From positions 1 through 49,250 of the forward strand of contig CAMIFA010000016.1 in the NCBI GenBank assembly GCA_946221495.1: DNA of 49,250 nt, read 5' to 3'. This document shows, piece by piece, positions 1 to 8,244 of this stretch; position 1 is the stretch's first letter; each line of letters opens with the position of its first letter. Source of the DNA: an uncultured cyanobacterium. Its GTDB lineage: Bacteria > Cyanobacteriota > Cyanobacteriia > Cyanobacteriales > Chroococcidiopsidaceae. The notes below the pieces were generated by a model. The model did no database searches, had not been told where the DNA came from, and saw only the letters and a program-made list of their open reading frames with translations. Position numbers and translations under genes: made by a program.

Positions 1-120
1 CATATCTGTCAACTTGATAGTTTGGAATATATTGATTTTTTTATTGCTGTCAATTCTTGTTTAAAGAAAGGGAATACTAAAACAGCAACCAGAATTATAT
101 ACAAAACAGTTAACTCTAGA

Positions 121-1410
121 ATGCTACAAGCAAAAGATATATTACAAAATCACTATCAACTTAACCAAAAACTAGGTGATAACGTTGCCCGTCAAACTTG
201 GCTAGCAACTGATTTAGCAGCTTCTAACTCAGATTCTCAAGTTGTAGTCAAACTCTTGACTTTTGGCGGACAAATCCAGTGGGAAAATCTTAAACTATTT
301 GAGCGAGAAGCACAGATACTCAAACAATTAAATCATCCCCAAATTCCTAAATATCAGGATTACTTTTGTATTGATGATCGCTTGCTTTGGTTTGGGCTAG
401 TTGAAGACTATATTCCTGGTGCTTCGTTCAAAGATTTACTGAATCAAGGTAAAAGATTCACAGAAGAAAAAGCCCGACGAATTGCAGTTGATATCTTAAA
501 TATTTTGGTTTATTTACACGAACTAAACCCACCAGTGCTGCATCGAGATATCAAGCCGAGTAATTTAATTTTGGGTGAAGATGAGCAAATTTATTTAGTT
601 GATTTTGGCGCAGTTCAAGATAAAGCAGCAACCGAAGGAGCCACTTTTACTGTAGTAGGAACTTATGGTTATACGCCGATGGAACAATTTGGCGGTAGGG
701 CAGTTGCAGCGTCAGATTTATATGCACTAGGAGCAACTTTAATTCATTTATTAACAGGTACTGCACCAGCTGATTTACCACAAAGGGATTTGCGGATTCA
801 ATTTAGCGATCGCGTTACCCTTAGTCCTAACTTTATTAATTGGCTGGAAAAACTTACAGAACCAGCACCAGAACGAAGATTTAATACAGCTAGCCAAGCA
901 CTTGATGCCCTTAAATCAGGGATAGTTCTCAACCACTCAAGCACAAGTCAGCAGTTACAGCCATCATTACCATTAAATAATTCTGGATGTGGTCTGTTTG
1001 ATACCTCACAAGCAGTTCCTGACGAAATCAAAGGTTGGAATTGGGGAGCATTTCTCCTATCTTGGCTTTGGGGACCTACTAATCTAATACCTTGGTTTTG
1101 GGGGTCTGCTCATCTAAAGTGGCTTGGACTATTAAGCTGGGGTTGGATGATGTTTGTTTTAGTAAGGTACGCTCTTCTTGTTGGTACGGGTGCCTTAGTA
1201 ATGAGCTTAGGTCTGTTAATGGCAGTTTCAATCGCGTTGGGTATTAAAGGCAATGATTGGGCGTGGAAAAGCAGAAGGTGGCGAAGCATTGAACGCTTCA
1301 AAGCCCATCAGAGAGGTTGGGCGATCGCAGGGATTCTCTTAGGGATACCTTTTCTCCCGACCTTATGGCTATATACATTTTTGCTCATCTTCTCTAAGCT
1401 TTTCCTCTAA
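121..1410 (+). CDS. Serine/threonine protein kinase with C-terminal membrane domain
   Basis: Eukaryotic-type protein kinase that probably phosphorylates Ser/Thr on unknown targets at the membrane. Visible motifs are the VVK lysine (K44), the catalytic HRDIKPSN (H141-R-D143), DFG (D161) and the GTYGYTPMEQ activation/P+1 segment. The glycine-rich loop is degenerate (LGDNVARQTW). After about residue 290 a Trp-rich region holds several hydrophobic helices, so the C-terminus is probably membrane embedded. The frame is open upstream to a TTG at 22 and on to the window edge. I chose the ATG at 121 because kinase homology starts just after it (QNHYQL), but a longer protein cannot be excluded. No operon partner is visible, since the next gene is convergent. 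The target is unknown; the kinase call itself is secure. Confidence 0.85.
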   Translation: MLQAKDILQNHYQLNQKLGDNVARQTWLATDLAASNSDSQVVVKLLTFGGQIQWENLKLFEREAQILKQLNHPQIPKYQDYFCIDDRLLWFGLVEDYIPGASFKDLLNQGKRFTEEKARRIAVDILNILVYLHELNPPVLHRDIKPSNLILGEDEQIYLVDFGAVQDKAATEGATFTVVGTYGYTPMEQFGGRAVAASDLYALGATLIHLLTGTAPADLPQRDLRIQFSDRVTLSPNFINWLEKLTEPAPERRFNTASQALDALKSGIVLNHSSTSQQLQPSLPLNNSGCGLFDTSQAVPDEIKGWNWGAFLLSWLWGPTNLIPWFWGSAHLKWLGLLSWGWMMFVLVRYALLVGTGALVMSLGLLMAVSIALGIKGNDWAWKSRRWRSIERFKAHQRGWAIAGILLGIPFLPTLWLYTFLLIFSKLFL

Positions 1411-1439
1411 GCTTTAATGAGCAAAGAAATACAAAGTTT

Positions 1440-3740
1440 TCAACTTATTGCATATTCCATAGTTAAAGGAACCGAAGCATTAACCAAAGGTAACAAAGGA
1501 CCTAGTTGCTCTTGTCCATTTACAGCTAAATCACTATGACACAAGTAAACTCGCTCTCCTACACGCCCTAGCAAATCGCGTAAAATCCGCCGTAATCTTT
1601 CATGATCTGCATTCGTCGCATCTTCAGTTGTCCAAGGCTGTGCAAACCTATCTTGTAAAAATAACGGCGCACCAAATAACGTAGCAGCACCACCACTCAG
1701 CCAAAGCGGTGAACCAGCATCCAGCCAAAATTGCCAACGGTGGAACCGACGACTAGAACGGTATTGAAAGATTGTTGCTAAAGTAACAGCGCGACTTGCT
1801 GCACCAATGGGACGCACAGGGTAAGGGTTAGCAGTAATTGTACCCCGCCGCAGCAGTTGGATAAATTGGGCGATCGCCGCATTAGGTGGAGCATCAATTG
1901 CGTCAATTTGCCGTAGCCGTGTATCAACTTCCCAGTAATGTTGAGCGGTTTCTAGTAATTCCCGCAAAGCCGCTAATTGGTCATAAGGTAAATTACTACC
2001 ATTCCACAAAAACTTTTGAATTGCTCTATCCAAAAGTAAAATTGGACTAGCTAAAAGACGCTCTTTTTGTTGCGATCGCTGCATCTCCAGCCACTGCAAT
2101 ATCTCCTGATAAGCCGTAGTCGCTGCATAACCTAATCTGTCCCAGCGATCGTAAGTCGTAGGCGGTAGCAAGTTAGGATGATCAGGATGTGGCTCAAAGC
2201 AAAAATCAGCCAACAACCCCGCGCGTACAGGATCAATATAGGGAGTAGGAGAAGCTGAGGAATTAAATATTCTGTCTTCTGTCCCCTTGTCCCCTTGTCC
2301 CCTTGTCCCCTTGTCCCCTTGTCCCCTTGTCTCCTTGTCTCCTTGTCCCCTTGTCCCCTTGTCCCCTTGTCCCCTTGTCTCCTTGTCCCCTTGTCCCCTT
2401 GTCCCCTTGTCTCCTGTCTTCTGACTAAGTACCACCAGCATCTCAGCTACTGCATCTCGATCCACTAGCCGTCCTAAACCTGCATATACCAAGGCTAGAA
2501 GCGTCAACAGCGCTCGAATTACCGGAGAACTAGTTAGAGGTCGTTGATCGTTGAGAGACTCGACAGGGATGCCTTTTTTGGCGAGGATTTCTCCTAAGCT
2601 ATAACGCGCGATCGCATCTAAACCTGGGGCAATAATTGCTACTTCTTGCGGCTCTACTTGTCCAGATTGCACTGCTGTAATAATTAACTCAGCCGTTTGC
2701 CGTAATAATTCCCGCCGCGAAGTTGTTTGCAGTGACTGTACTGACGGAGGTAAACTGAGCAGCGTCATTGGATCAGTAACTGATTGAACTATTGACTCTC
2801 CCAGAGTCTCCCCAAGGCTGATAAGCGGTGCTTGGCTTAATGTTTTTACCTGACAACGCTTTGCTAGTCCTTCCAGGTATTTAGGATCTGCTCCTAATCC
2901 CAATCGCACCCCACCATCAGGATTATAAGTAAACGCACCAACGGCTCCTGCATCTAACAAAAACTCAAATAAGGAACGCGCTACACCTGGGTAATCATCG
3001 ACATCATCCGCCAGTAGAAACTGGTATCGCCGCGTTAAGTGCTGCTGATAATTTGGATCAGGTAATAGATGTTGGGCGTAGAGCTGAGTAATAATGCCAT
3101 AAGTCAGCAAGCCTCTTTCCAAACACCAACTACGCCACTTTAGTAATAATGATACAGCTAGGTTTGGCTCTATTATGCCATTCGTACCCTCTGCTAAACC
3201 TTGCTCTAGCACACTAAGAATTTCCTCGAGCGGCGTGTCACTGTAAGCTGCTAATTGCAGCAAGTCTAGAATCCGCCGAATTAACCGATACTGATTCACT
3301 CCTGAGACTGAGGGTATTTCCGCGTTTAAATGCGATCGCCATAACTCAGTTGCTAATTCCTGTTCAGTTTCAGGACGTAATCGTACTGGAAATTGCGCTT
3401 TTAAATTCAACAAATCAATCAATAAAGGCCAGAATAAAATTACTTCATCTTGAAAAAATCCTAGTGGAGTTTTAGCACGAACCGGATATTTGCCGTTAGT
3501 TGCGGCAATGATTCGATCTGCTAGCTGATGTCGATTATCGTCATTAGCAGCTAAGATTAAAACCCCTGGTTGGTTCTGATTCAGGCGTTGAGATATATTG
3601 CGGACTTGCGCCTGTCGGCGGCTAGGTTGTTTGCGGTTATTAAGATCATTCTGTAACCAAGTACAGAACTGCGTAACTAGGGAATGAGTTTTGCCACTGC
3701 GACTAGAACCAACTATCCAAACAGAATCGGAAATCACCAA
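1440..3740 (-). CDS. Helicase-like ATPase (UvrD/RecB-type, cyanobacterial) with in-frame repeat insertion
   Basis: Large P-loop protein. Walker A is VGSSRSGKT (residues 10-18). A Walker B-like LLADDVDDYP lies near residues 242-250. A later segment with SLNDQRPLTSSPVIRALL resembles the C-terminal half of superfamily-1 helicases and of AddB/RecB-like nuclease-helicases. No nuclease motif was recognised. Its role in DNA repair or recombination is inferred from the fold. About residues 443-487 are a low-complexity KGTRGQGD repeat encoded by an octanucleotide array, which probably forms a flexible linker. The start is TTG at 3740 or the GTG one codon later; a GAGGT ribosome site lies 5-8 bases upstream. 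It is convergent with the kinase gene, with a 29-base gap. The ATPase call is good; the exact family is uncertain. Confidence 0.65.
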   Translation of the reverse strand: MVISDSVWIVGSSRSGKTHSLVTQFCTWLQNDLNNRKQPSRRQAQVRNISQRLNQNQPGVLILAANDDNRHQLADRIIAATNGKYPVRAKTPLGFFQDEVILFWPLLIDLLNLKAQFPVRLRPETEQELATELWRSHLNAEIPSVSGVNQYRLIRRILDLLQLAAYSDTPLEEILSVLEQGLAEGTNGIIEPNLAVSLLLKWRSWCLERGLLTYGIITQLYAQHLLPDPNYQQHLTRRYQFLLADDVDDYPGVARSLFEFLLDAGAVGAFTYNPDGGVRLGLGADPKYLEGLAKRCQVKTLSQAPLISLGETLGESIVQSVTDPMTLLSLPPSVQSLQTTSRRELLRQTAELIITAVQSGQVEPQEVAIIAPGLDAIARYSLGEILAKKGIPVESLNDQRPLTSSPVIRALLTLLALVYAGLGRLVDRDAVAEMLVVLSQKTGDKGTRGQGDKETRGQGDKGTRGQGDKETRGQGDKGTRGQGDKGTEDRIFNSSASPTPYIDPVRAGLLADFCFEPHPDHPNLLPPTTYDRWDRLGYAATTAYQEILQWLEMQRSQQKERLLASPILLLDRAIQKFLWNGSNLPYDQLAALRELLETAQHYWEVDTRLRQIDAIDAPPNAAIAQFIQLLRRGTITANPYPVRPIGAASRAVTLATIFQYRSSRRFHRWQFWLDAGSPLWLSGGAATLFGAPLFLQDRFAQPWTTEDATNADHERLRRILRDLLGRVGERVYLCHSDLAVNGQEQLGPLLPLVNASVPLTMEYAIS
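2281..2414. repeat. Octanucleotide tandem array (GTCCCCTT)16 inside a coding region
   Basis: Sixteen complete 8-base units run from 2281 to 2408: 13 are GTCCCCTT and three are GTCTCCTT. A partial unit follows to 2414. Read on the minus strand, three units (24 bases) encode the octapeptide KGTRGQGD, with GAG giving KETRGQGD. Only gains or losses of three units keep the host gene in frame. The same unit recurs between genes at 13868-13975. Confidence 0.95.
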
Positions 3741-3825
3741 CTGTAACCTCGTAGATTTGCTAAGATACCTCGTACATTAACCTTTTTTTAAAAATCATTT
3801 AAGTAAAACTGGATATATACCTACG

Positions 3826-5154
3826 ATGTCGAGGTCTCCTTTTACACAAAAGATTTACTCTTATTTACGTAATGCTCAACAGTGGTATTTAGCAACACCA
3901 GAGCGATCGCTAGATGAAGCATACAAAGCTGCTTTAGTAATTAAGTCAATAGAAGACGAACATTTCAATGGTAAGAAGATAGCGCCTGAATCCGCAAATT
4001 ATGGAGACAGCGTTATGGCTTATTTTCAGTTAGAGCTAAGAAAACAATTAAAAACTATCCGGATGCGGCTTACGGAATTTAAAGCGACTCGTTCCGTATT
4101 TAGTAATTCTAATCAAAGTATTACAAAATTAGCAAAAAATAATGGCACAACGCCTGTTAAAGATTCTTTTGCTATTCAAACAACAAATACCTCCTCCTTA
4201 ATTTTAGAAAAACTTAGATTTATTGATGAAATATTAGCAAAATATTCTGCCAATGAAAATACTTCACTATCAGTCACTTCTGTTGTTGAACCAACTCCAA
4301 CTGTTGTGAATGGTGCTGATTTAACTGTTGATAACTTCAACAAAAAACCTCAAAGTAAAGCTGAGGAAACAAAGGTATTACCCAGGTCTATTTTAGGAAC
4401 AATAAATCGAATTAAAACTGAATTAGACCCAAAATCAGAAGATGAAGTTGTTAATAAATTTCGGAGTTCTCAAAAAAGAACATTTGTATCTGTAAGATTA
4501 ATTTTACTGCTGATTATAGTACCTTTTTTAACTCAGCAGCTATCAAAGCACCTGATAATAAGTCCCATAGTTGACTATTGGCGATCGCAGCAAGATACAA
4601 TATTTCTCAATTCGGAAATGGAAGAAAGAGCGTTTACTGAAATACAAAGATTTGAGGAGAGAATAAAGTTTGAGAGCTTAATTAGTGAAGCTGGAGTAGT
4701 GCTTCCAGAACGCGCGGAAACTAACCTGAAGAGGAAGGCTCAAGAGATTGCTGAGGAATTTAGAGCCGAAAGTGCTAATGCAGTTAAAAATGTTTTTGCA
4801 GATATATTATCTGTAATTGCTTTTGCTTGGGTTGTGCTTTCTAGCAAGAGAGAAATCGCTATATTAAAGGATTTTATTGACCAGATTGTCTATGGATTAA
4901 GTGATAGCGCCAAAGCATTTATTATTATTTTATTTACTGATGTATTTGTAGGATTTCACTCGCCGCATGGTTGGGAAGTTCTTTTGTCGGGCGTTTCGCG
5001 CCATTTTGGACTACCAGAAAACCGCGACTTTATCTTCTTATTTATTGCAACATTTCCAGTAATTTTAGATACGGTATTTAAGTATTGGATCTTCCGTTAC
5101 TTAAACAAAATATCGCCATCAGCAGTTGCTACTTACCGCAACATGAATGAATAA
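3826..5154 (+). CDS. pxcA: Proton extrusion protein PxcA (CemA/CotA family)
   Basis: Inner-membrane protein required for light-induced proton extrusion in cyanobacteria, homologous to plastid CemA (YCF10). Length (442 aa) fits the cyanobacterial family. The N-terminal half is soluble. Hydrophobic segments lie near residues 222-250 (LILLLIIVPFL), 325-345, 362-378 and 400-425. The conserved C-terminus contains HSPHGWEVLL, FPVILDT and FKYWIFRYLNKISP, hallmarks of CemA. The start is ATG at 3826, with no strong ribosome site. It is convergent with the following unknown gene, the two stop codons being separated by one base. Confidence 0.92.
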   Translation: MSRSPFTQKIYSYLRNAQQWYLATPERSLDEAYKAALVIKSIEDEHFNGKKIAPESANYGDSVMAYFQLELRKQLKTIRMRLTEFKATRSVFSNSNQSITKLAKNNGTTPVKDSFAIQTTNTSSLILEKLRFIDEILAKYSANENTSLSVTSVVEPTPTVVNGADLTVDNFNKKPQSKAEETKVLPRSILGTINRIKTELDPKSEDEVVNKFRSSQKRTFVSVRLILLLIIVPFLTQQLSKHLIISPIVDYWRSQQDTIFLNSEMEERAFTEIQRFEERIKFESLISEAGVVLPERAETNLKRKAQEIAEEFRAESANAVKNVFADILSVIAFAWVVLSSKREIAILKDFIDQIVYGLSDSAKAFIIILFTDVFVGFHSPHGWEVLLSGVSRHFGLPENRDFIFLFIATFPVILDTVFKYWIFRYLNKISPSAVATYRNMNE

Positions 5155-5155
5155 A

Positions 5156-5836
5156 TTATTCATTGTTCTGTTTGAGGCAAGTTTCCAAGTAACGCTTACG
5201 CTGTAAAAGTTGCTTTAATTTTTGATAACGAGCGATCGCCATACTAACACTAGGCAACTGCTCTAGCGGACAGGGACGAACCCACTTCACACCAGCTGCA
5301 TCCAAACCGCAAAGGCGATAACCAGCACGAGGCGATTCACAAGTTACCTTCCCTTGCTCAATATATGCTTCTACATAGTCAATTGAGTAGGCAATAGGTT
5401 CATGACTCCCGTTACCGGAATCGAGTGTATACTGATGCGACTCTAACCAGCCATCGACAATTGGACCTTCTAGGTAAAGGTCTTTAATTTGACAGACAAT
5501 TTTTCCTAGTTCTGCTTTGCAAGTCGCAGGATCTGGACGATTTAATTTATCAATCTTCAAACTAGGATTAAAGCTACTACGAACATAATTTACCCGAGAA
5601 TGCAACTTGGGTAGCGTTGGCTCTTTGTAAATCTTCTCTTGCGGTGCAAGACGCTGTACCTCGTCATTAGCGGGAATTATCTTGCCTGCTGGTACTTGTA
5701 AAGTCCGCTTTTGGCTGGTGCTACCTACTTCAAACGAGTAACTGCGATTTTGCCTAGCAGCTGGCTGAGAGTAAGAGCCAGTGATCACCTCTAAATGTCG
5801 TAAAGTTGCCTCAATTCGTTTTAAATCTGATTTCAT
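5156..5836 (-). CDS. Hypothetical protein
   Basis: A 226-aa protein that I do not recognise. The N-terminus (MKSDLKRIEATLRHLEVITG) looks helical. A basic, Pro-rich middle region runs from about 30 to 100. The C-terminal half is more globular and ends in a basic helix (KQLLQRKRYLETCLK). No signal peptide or membrane segment is visible. Codon use and HIP1 content match the surroundings, so it looks like a resident gene. Its stop abuts pxcA from the opposite strand. Function unknown. Confidence 0.7.
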   Translation of the reverse strand: MKSDLKRIEATLRHLEVITGSYSQPAARQNRSYSFEVGSTSQKRTLQVPAGKIIPANDEVQRLAPQEKIYKEPTLPKLHSRVNYVRSSFNPSLKIDKLNRPDPATCKAELGKIVCQIKDLYLEGPIVDGWLESHQYTLDSGNGSHEPIAYSIDYVEAYIEQGKVTCESPRAGYRLCGLDAAGVKWVRPCPLEQLPSVSMAIARYQKLKQLLQRKRYLETCLKQNNE

Positions 5837-5852
5837 GTTTCACTCGTTATTG

Positions 5853-5887
5853 GTCATTAGTCATTAGTCATTGGTCACTGGTCATTG
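5853..5887. repeat. Heptanucleotide tandem repeat (GTCATTA/G)5
   Basis: Five consecutive 7-base units (GTCATTA, GTCATTA, GTCATTG, GTCACTG, GTCATTG) lie upstream of the unknown minus-strand gene. They belong to the class of short tandemly repeated repetitive sequences common between cyanobacterial genes. Confidence 0.9.
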
Positions 5888-6055
5888 GTGATAATTTTAT
5901 CTGTTAGAAGTGATTAGAACCAAAACCTATTGGTAGAGTTTATGTTAAAAACTTCAATTAGGAAATTTAATTGTTTTAAATTTGGGTTCGCGCTCTTAAT
6001 TGCTCAAGACTAGCTAAGTTAGGCTAAGGTAGCGTAGATACATAAGGATGGAAGT

Positions 6056-6604
6056 TTGGGTGTAATCTTGGTGACAGGTGGGGCTAGATCAGGCAAAAGT
6101 GAATGGGCTGAAGCTTTAGCACTACAGTCGGGAAAGTCAGTAATTTATGTCGCAACTGCTCAAGTTAATCCAGCAGATTCAGAGTGGCTGCTGCGGATTG
6201 AACAACATCGCGATCGCCGTCCCCGTGACTGGATAACTCTAGAAGTGTCACAGTTGGTAGAAACTATTGAAACGTCTCCTCTAGATAGTTGCCTTTTGAT
6301 TGATTCTTTGGGTACTTGGGTGGCTAATTTGCTAGAGCAGGATGAGCTTAACTGGGAGCAGACAGTGCAAAGTTTCCTCTCAAGCTTGCAGCAGGTTGCT
6401 CAAAAAGATGTAATTTTGGTAGCAGAGGAGACAGGTTGGGGAGTAGTGCCAGCTTATCCGATTGGGCGCAAGTTCCGTGATCGCTTGGGTAATTTAGTCC
6501 GCCGCTTAGGGGCGATAGCTGATTGCGTTTACCTAGTTACTGGCGGATATGTGCTTAACCTCAGCGCCCTTGGTTTCCCGCTATCACAGAAAAGTGGAGG
6601 CTAG
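6056..6604 (+). CDS. cobU: Adenosylcobinamide kinase / adenosylcobinamide-phosphate guanylyltransferase
   Basis: Bifunctional enzyme of the late cobalamin pathway. It phosphorylates adenosylcobinamide and then transfers GMP to give adenosyl-GDP-cobinamide. Seen here are the P-loop VTGGARSGKS near the N-terminus, the EQHRDRRPRDW segment with the histidine expected to take GMP, and the Walker B-like LLIDSLGTWVANLL. Length (182 aa) is typical. The start is TTG at 6056, preceded by AAGGA with about 7 bases spacing; the ATG at 6048 is in another frame. No other cobalamin gene and no B12 riboswitch are visible nearby. Confidence 0.92.
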   Translation: MGVILVTGGARSGKSEWAEALALQSGKSVIYVATAQVNPADSEWLLRIEQHRDRRPRDWITLEVSQLVETIETSPLDSCLLIDSLGTWVANLLEQDELNWEQTVQSFLSSLQQVAQKDVILVAEETGWGVVPAYPIGRKFRDRLGNLVRRLGAIADCVYLVTGGYVLNLSALGFPLSQKSGG

Positions 6605-6676
6605 AGAGGCTAAGGAAGTTAATTAAATATTTAGTCTGACTTTTGGCTTCTAACTTCTGACTCCTGACAGCAAAAC

Positions 6677-6733
6677 GCAGCGACGGCAGACAACTTTATC
6701 AACACCACAAGCGGATGAGTGTCCGTTCGCTGC
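6677..6733. terminator. Imperfect inverted repeat between convergent genes
   Basis: Positions 6677-6692 and 6720-6733 are imperfect inverted copies: GCAGCGA-CGG-ACA against TGTCCGTTCGCTGC. They lie between the cobU and GAF-gene stop codons. The structure could fold in either transcript and act as a shared terminator, but no clear T-tract follows. Confidence 0.4.
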
Positions 6734-6742
6734 CGTAAAGTG

Positions 6743-7342
6743 TTAACCTGCTGGCGCATTCTTCCGAAGATTACGAACGTTCCATAGGGCTTCTAATGTT
6801 TCTGACACTAATGTTGCAAAGTTGATGAATTGTTTCTCGTCTTCTTCAGTAAATTCTCCCTCGTACTTATCAGACAGTTGTAGCAGTCCCCAATTGGTTC
6901 CGTCTTGTCCAACAATTGGTGCAGCAAGCCAACCTCGCATTGGTGGATGCTTACCTGCCTCTGTACCAAATCCCTTCCACTCTGGATGTGCCTCTAGTTC
7001 CGCTTGGGTCATTCGCACGGGTTGATTGTGCCGTAATAACCACCCATGTGTACCATACCCAGTGGCAGGAGTTTTGTAGTCTGCCCATGCTGCATACTTC
7101 TCTGAAAGCGAGAAATACTTGCGAATCGAACTCCAGTCTTCCTGCACGATGATGGCGATCGCCGATTGATGTGCCCCAATCAAAACTCGGATCAGTTCCA
7201 CCGCATTACTTAAGACACGATTCGCCGCCTCAGCAAATTCCTGATCAATTGCATCGGGATTTAACATCACTGGGTTTGGGGTAGCACCTGTGACAACATT
7301 GCGATAAACGTTTTGATGGGTACTATGTTCTTTATCAGGCAT
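6743..7342 (-). CDS. GAF domain-containing protein
   Basis: A 199-aa stand-alone GAF sensor domain (about residues 30-185). It has the typical RGWLAAPIVGQDGTNWGLLQLSD core followed by EFTEEDEKQFINFATLVSE. No output domain, signal peptide or membrane helix is present, so it may sense a small molecule or light and act through a partner. No chromophore cysteine stands out. It lies 88 bases downstream of the HxlR-receiver gene on the same strand and may be co-transcribed with it. The start is ATG, with GGAG about 15 bases upstream. Confidence 0.85.
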   Translation of the reverse strand: MPDKEHSTHQNVYRNVVTGATPNPVMLNPDAIDQEFAEAANRVLSNAVELIRVLIGAHQSAIAIIVQEDWSSIRKYFSLSEKYAAWADYKTPATGYGTHGWLLRHNQPVRMTQAELEAHPEWKGFGTEAGKHPPMRGWLAAPIVGQDGTNWGLLQLSDKYEGEFTEEDEKQFINFATLVSETLEALWNVRNLRKNAPAG

Positions 7343-7430
7343 GGGGAAAGCATCTCCAAGGTAGTAGAGCTATCTTAAATGATGTCTGCGTACAACCTTG
7401 CTGTTTTAATACAGGATTGACTGAGTGTGC

Positions 7431-8144
7431 TTACCCCAACCGTCCGGTAAAGCTGGCGATCGCGGCTGCGAGTTCTGCGGGTTCAACTGGCTTTGTCAAA
7501 ACGATTCGGAACCCCTGAGCAAACGCTTGACTTCGATTTCTGTGCTCGCTTAGAGCAACTACAGAAATGGGTATTTCTCGCTCAACCTCAAACACTTGAA
7601 TTTGCTGAATCAGCACACTACTTAAGTCCTCAGTCATTTCAACATCAACCACAACAACATCAGGCTGAATTTCTCCTAGCTGCTGAGGCATCATTGTGAT
7701 GGATACCACCGTTACTTGTGCCCCCCGAATTACTCCAAGCTCAACCCGCAGTTGCTCACCGATATCGAGTACATCTGTCACTACCAGAATGTGTAAACCC
7801 TCCAGACCTACCAAACCAAATTGAAATCCAGGCAGTTTTGCTTTGCCCCAATCACACATCAACTCGGTAATCGCTCGGAGCGTTTTGCCTTGAGGGGTTA
7901 AGGAATATTCGACTCTAGGTGGAGTTTCCCGATAAACCTGTCGATTTACTAACCCATCTACTTCTAACTCGCGTAATTGTCTGGTTAAAACTTTCTGAGT
8001 GATACCAGGAATCAGCTGCATCAGTTCACCAGGGCGCTTGGCGCTTTGCCTCAGCCACCACAAAATTGTGGACTTCCACTTGCCACCGATCGCTTCCACA
8101 GTGACTTCCACTGGGCAGCCATACCTCTTCTCTACCGTACTCAT
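7431..8144 (-). CDS. HxlR-family regulator fused to a response-regulator receiver domain
   Basis: DNA-binding winged-helix protein of the HxlR/YodB family (residues about 1-105) joined to a receiver domain (about 118-237). The HxlR part shows the GCPVEVTVEAIGGKWK start, GITQKVLTRQLRELEVDGL recognition helix and PRVEYSLTPQGK wing. The Cys near residue 10 matches the redox- or electrophile-sensing cysteine of YodB-like members. The receiver keeps an acceptor-type Asp (PDVVVVD, D167) and the conserved Lys (LTKP, K218); the usual N-terminal acidic pair is reduced to VVTDV. I use the ATG at 8144 because family members start just before the Cys. An upstream in-frame ATG at 8213 would add 23 residues and cover the promoter dyad. 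It is divergent from the aldehyde dehydrogenase gene, its likely target. Confidence 0.85.
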   Translation of the reverse strand: MSTVEKRYGCPVEVTVEAIGGKWKSTILWWLRQSAKRPGELMQLIPGITQKVLTRQLRELEVDGLVNRQVYRETPPRVEYSLTPQGKTLRAITELMCDWGKAKLPGFQFGLVGLEGLHILVVTDVLDIGEQLRVELGVIRGAQVTVVSITMMPQQLGEIQPDVVVVDVEMTEDLSSVLIQQIQVFEVEREIPISVVALSEHRNRSQAFAQGFRIVLTKPVEPAELAAAIASFTGRLG

Positions 8145-8189
8145 AATTCCATTAGTGACCGTTTGGTAATAATTAAATGCTCGTGATAT

Positions 8190-8203
8190 CACTTCTTGAA
8201 GTG
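8190..8203. promoter_or_regulatory. Dyad CACTTC-TT-GAAGTG, candidate operator
   Basis: Perfect inverted repeat with 6-base arms and a 2-base spacer. It lies between the preferred regulator start (8144) and the aldehyde dehydrogenase start (8245). It is a natural candidate site for the HxlR-type protein to control both divergent genes; this is inference from position and symmetry. Confidence 0.4.
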
Positions 8204-8244
8204 GCTTTTGCAAGCCAATCTAGAAAAGTTTACAGGAGATTATC

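Noticed and set aside
2281..2414. CRISPR array
   Set aside because: Units are 8 bases with no unique spacers; simple tandem repeat.
5837..6055. Cobalamin riboswitch ahead of cobU
   Set aside because: No B12-box-like conserved element was found in the leader.
6822..7152. Antisense frames over the GAF gene
   Set aside because: Shadows of a clear GAF coding sequence on the other strand.
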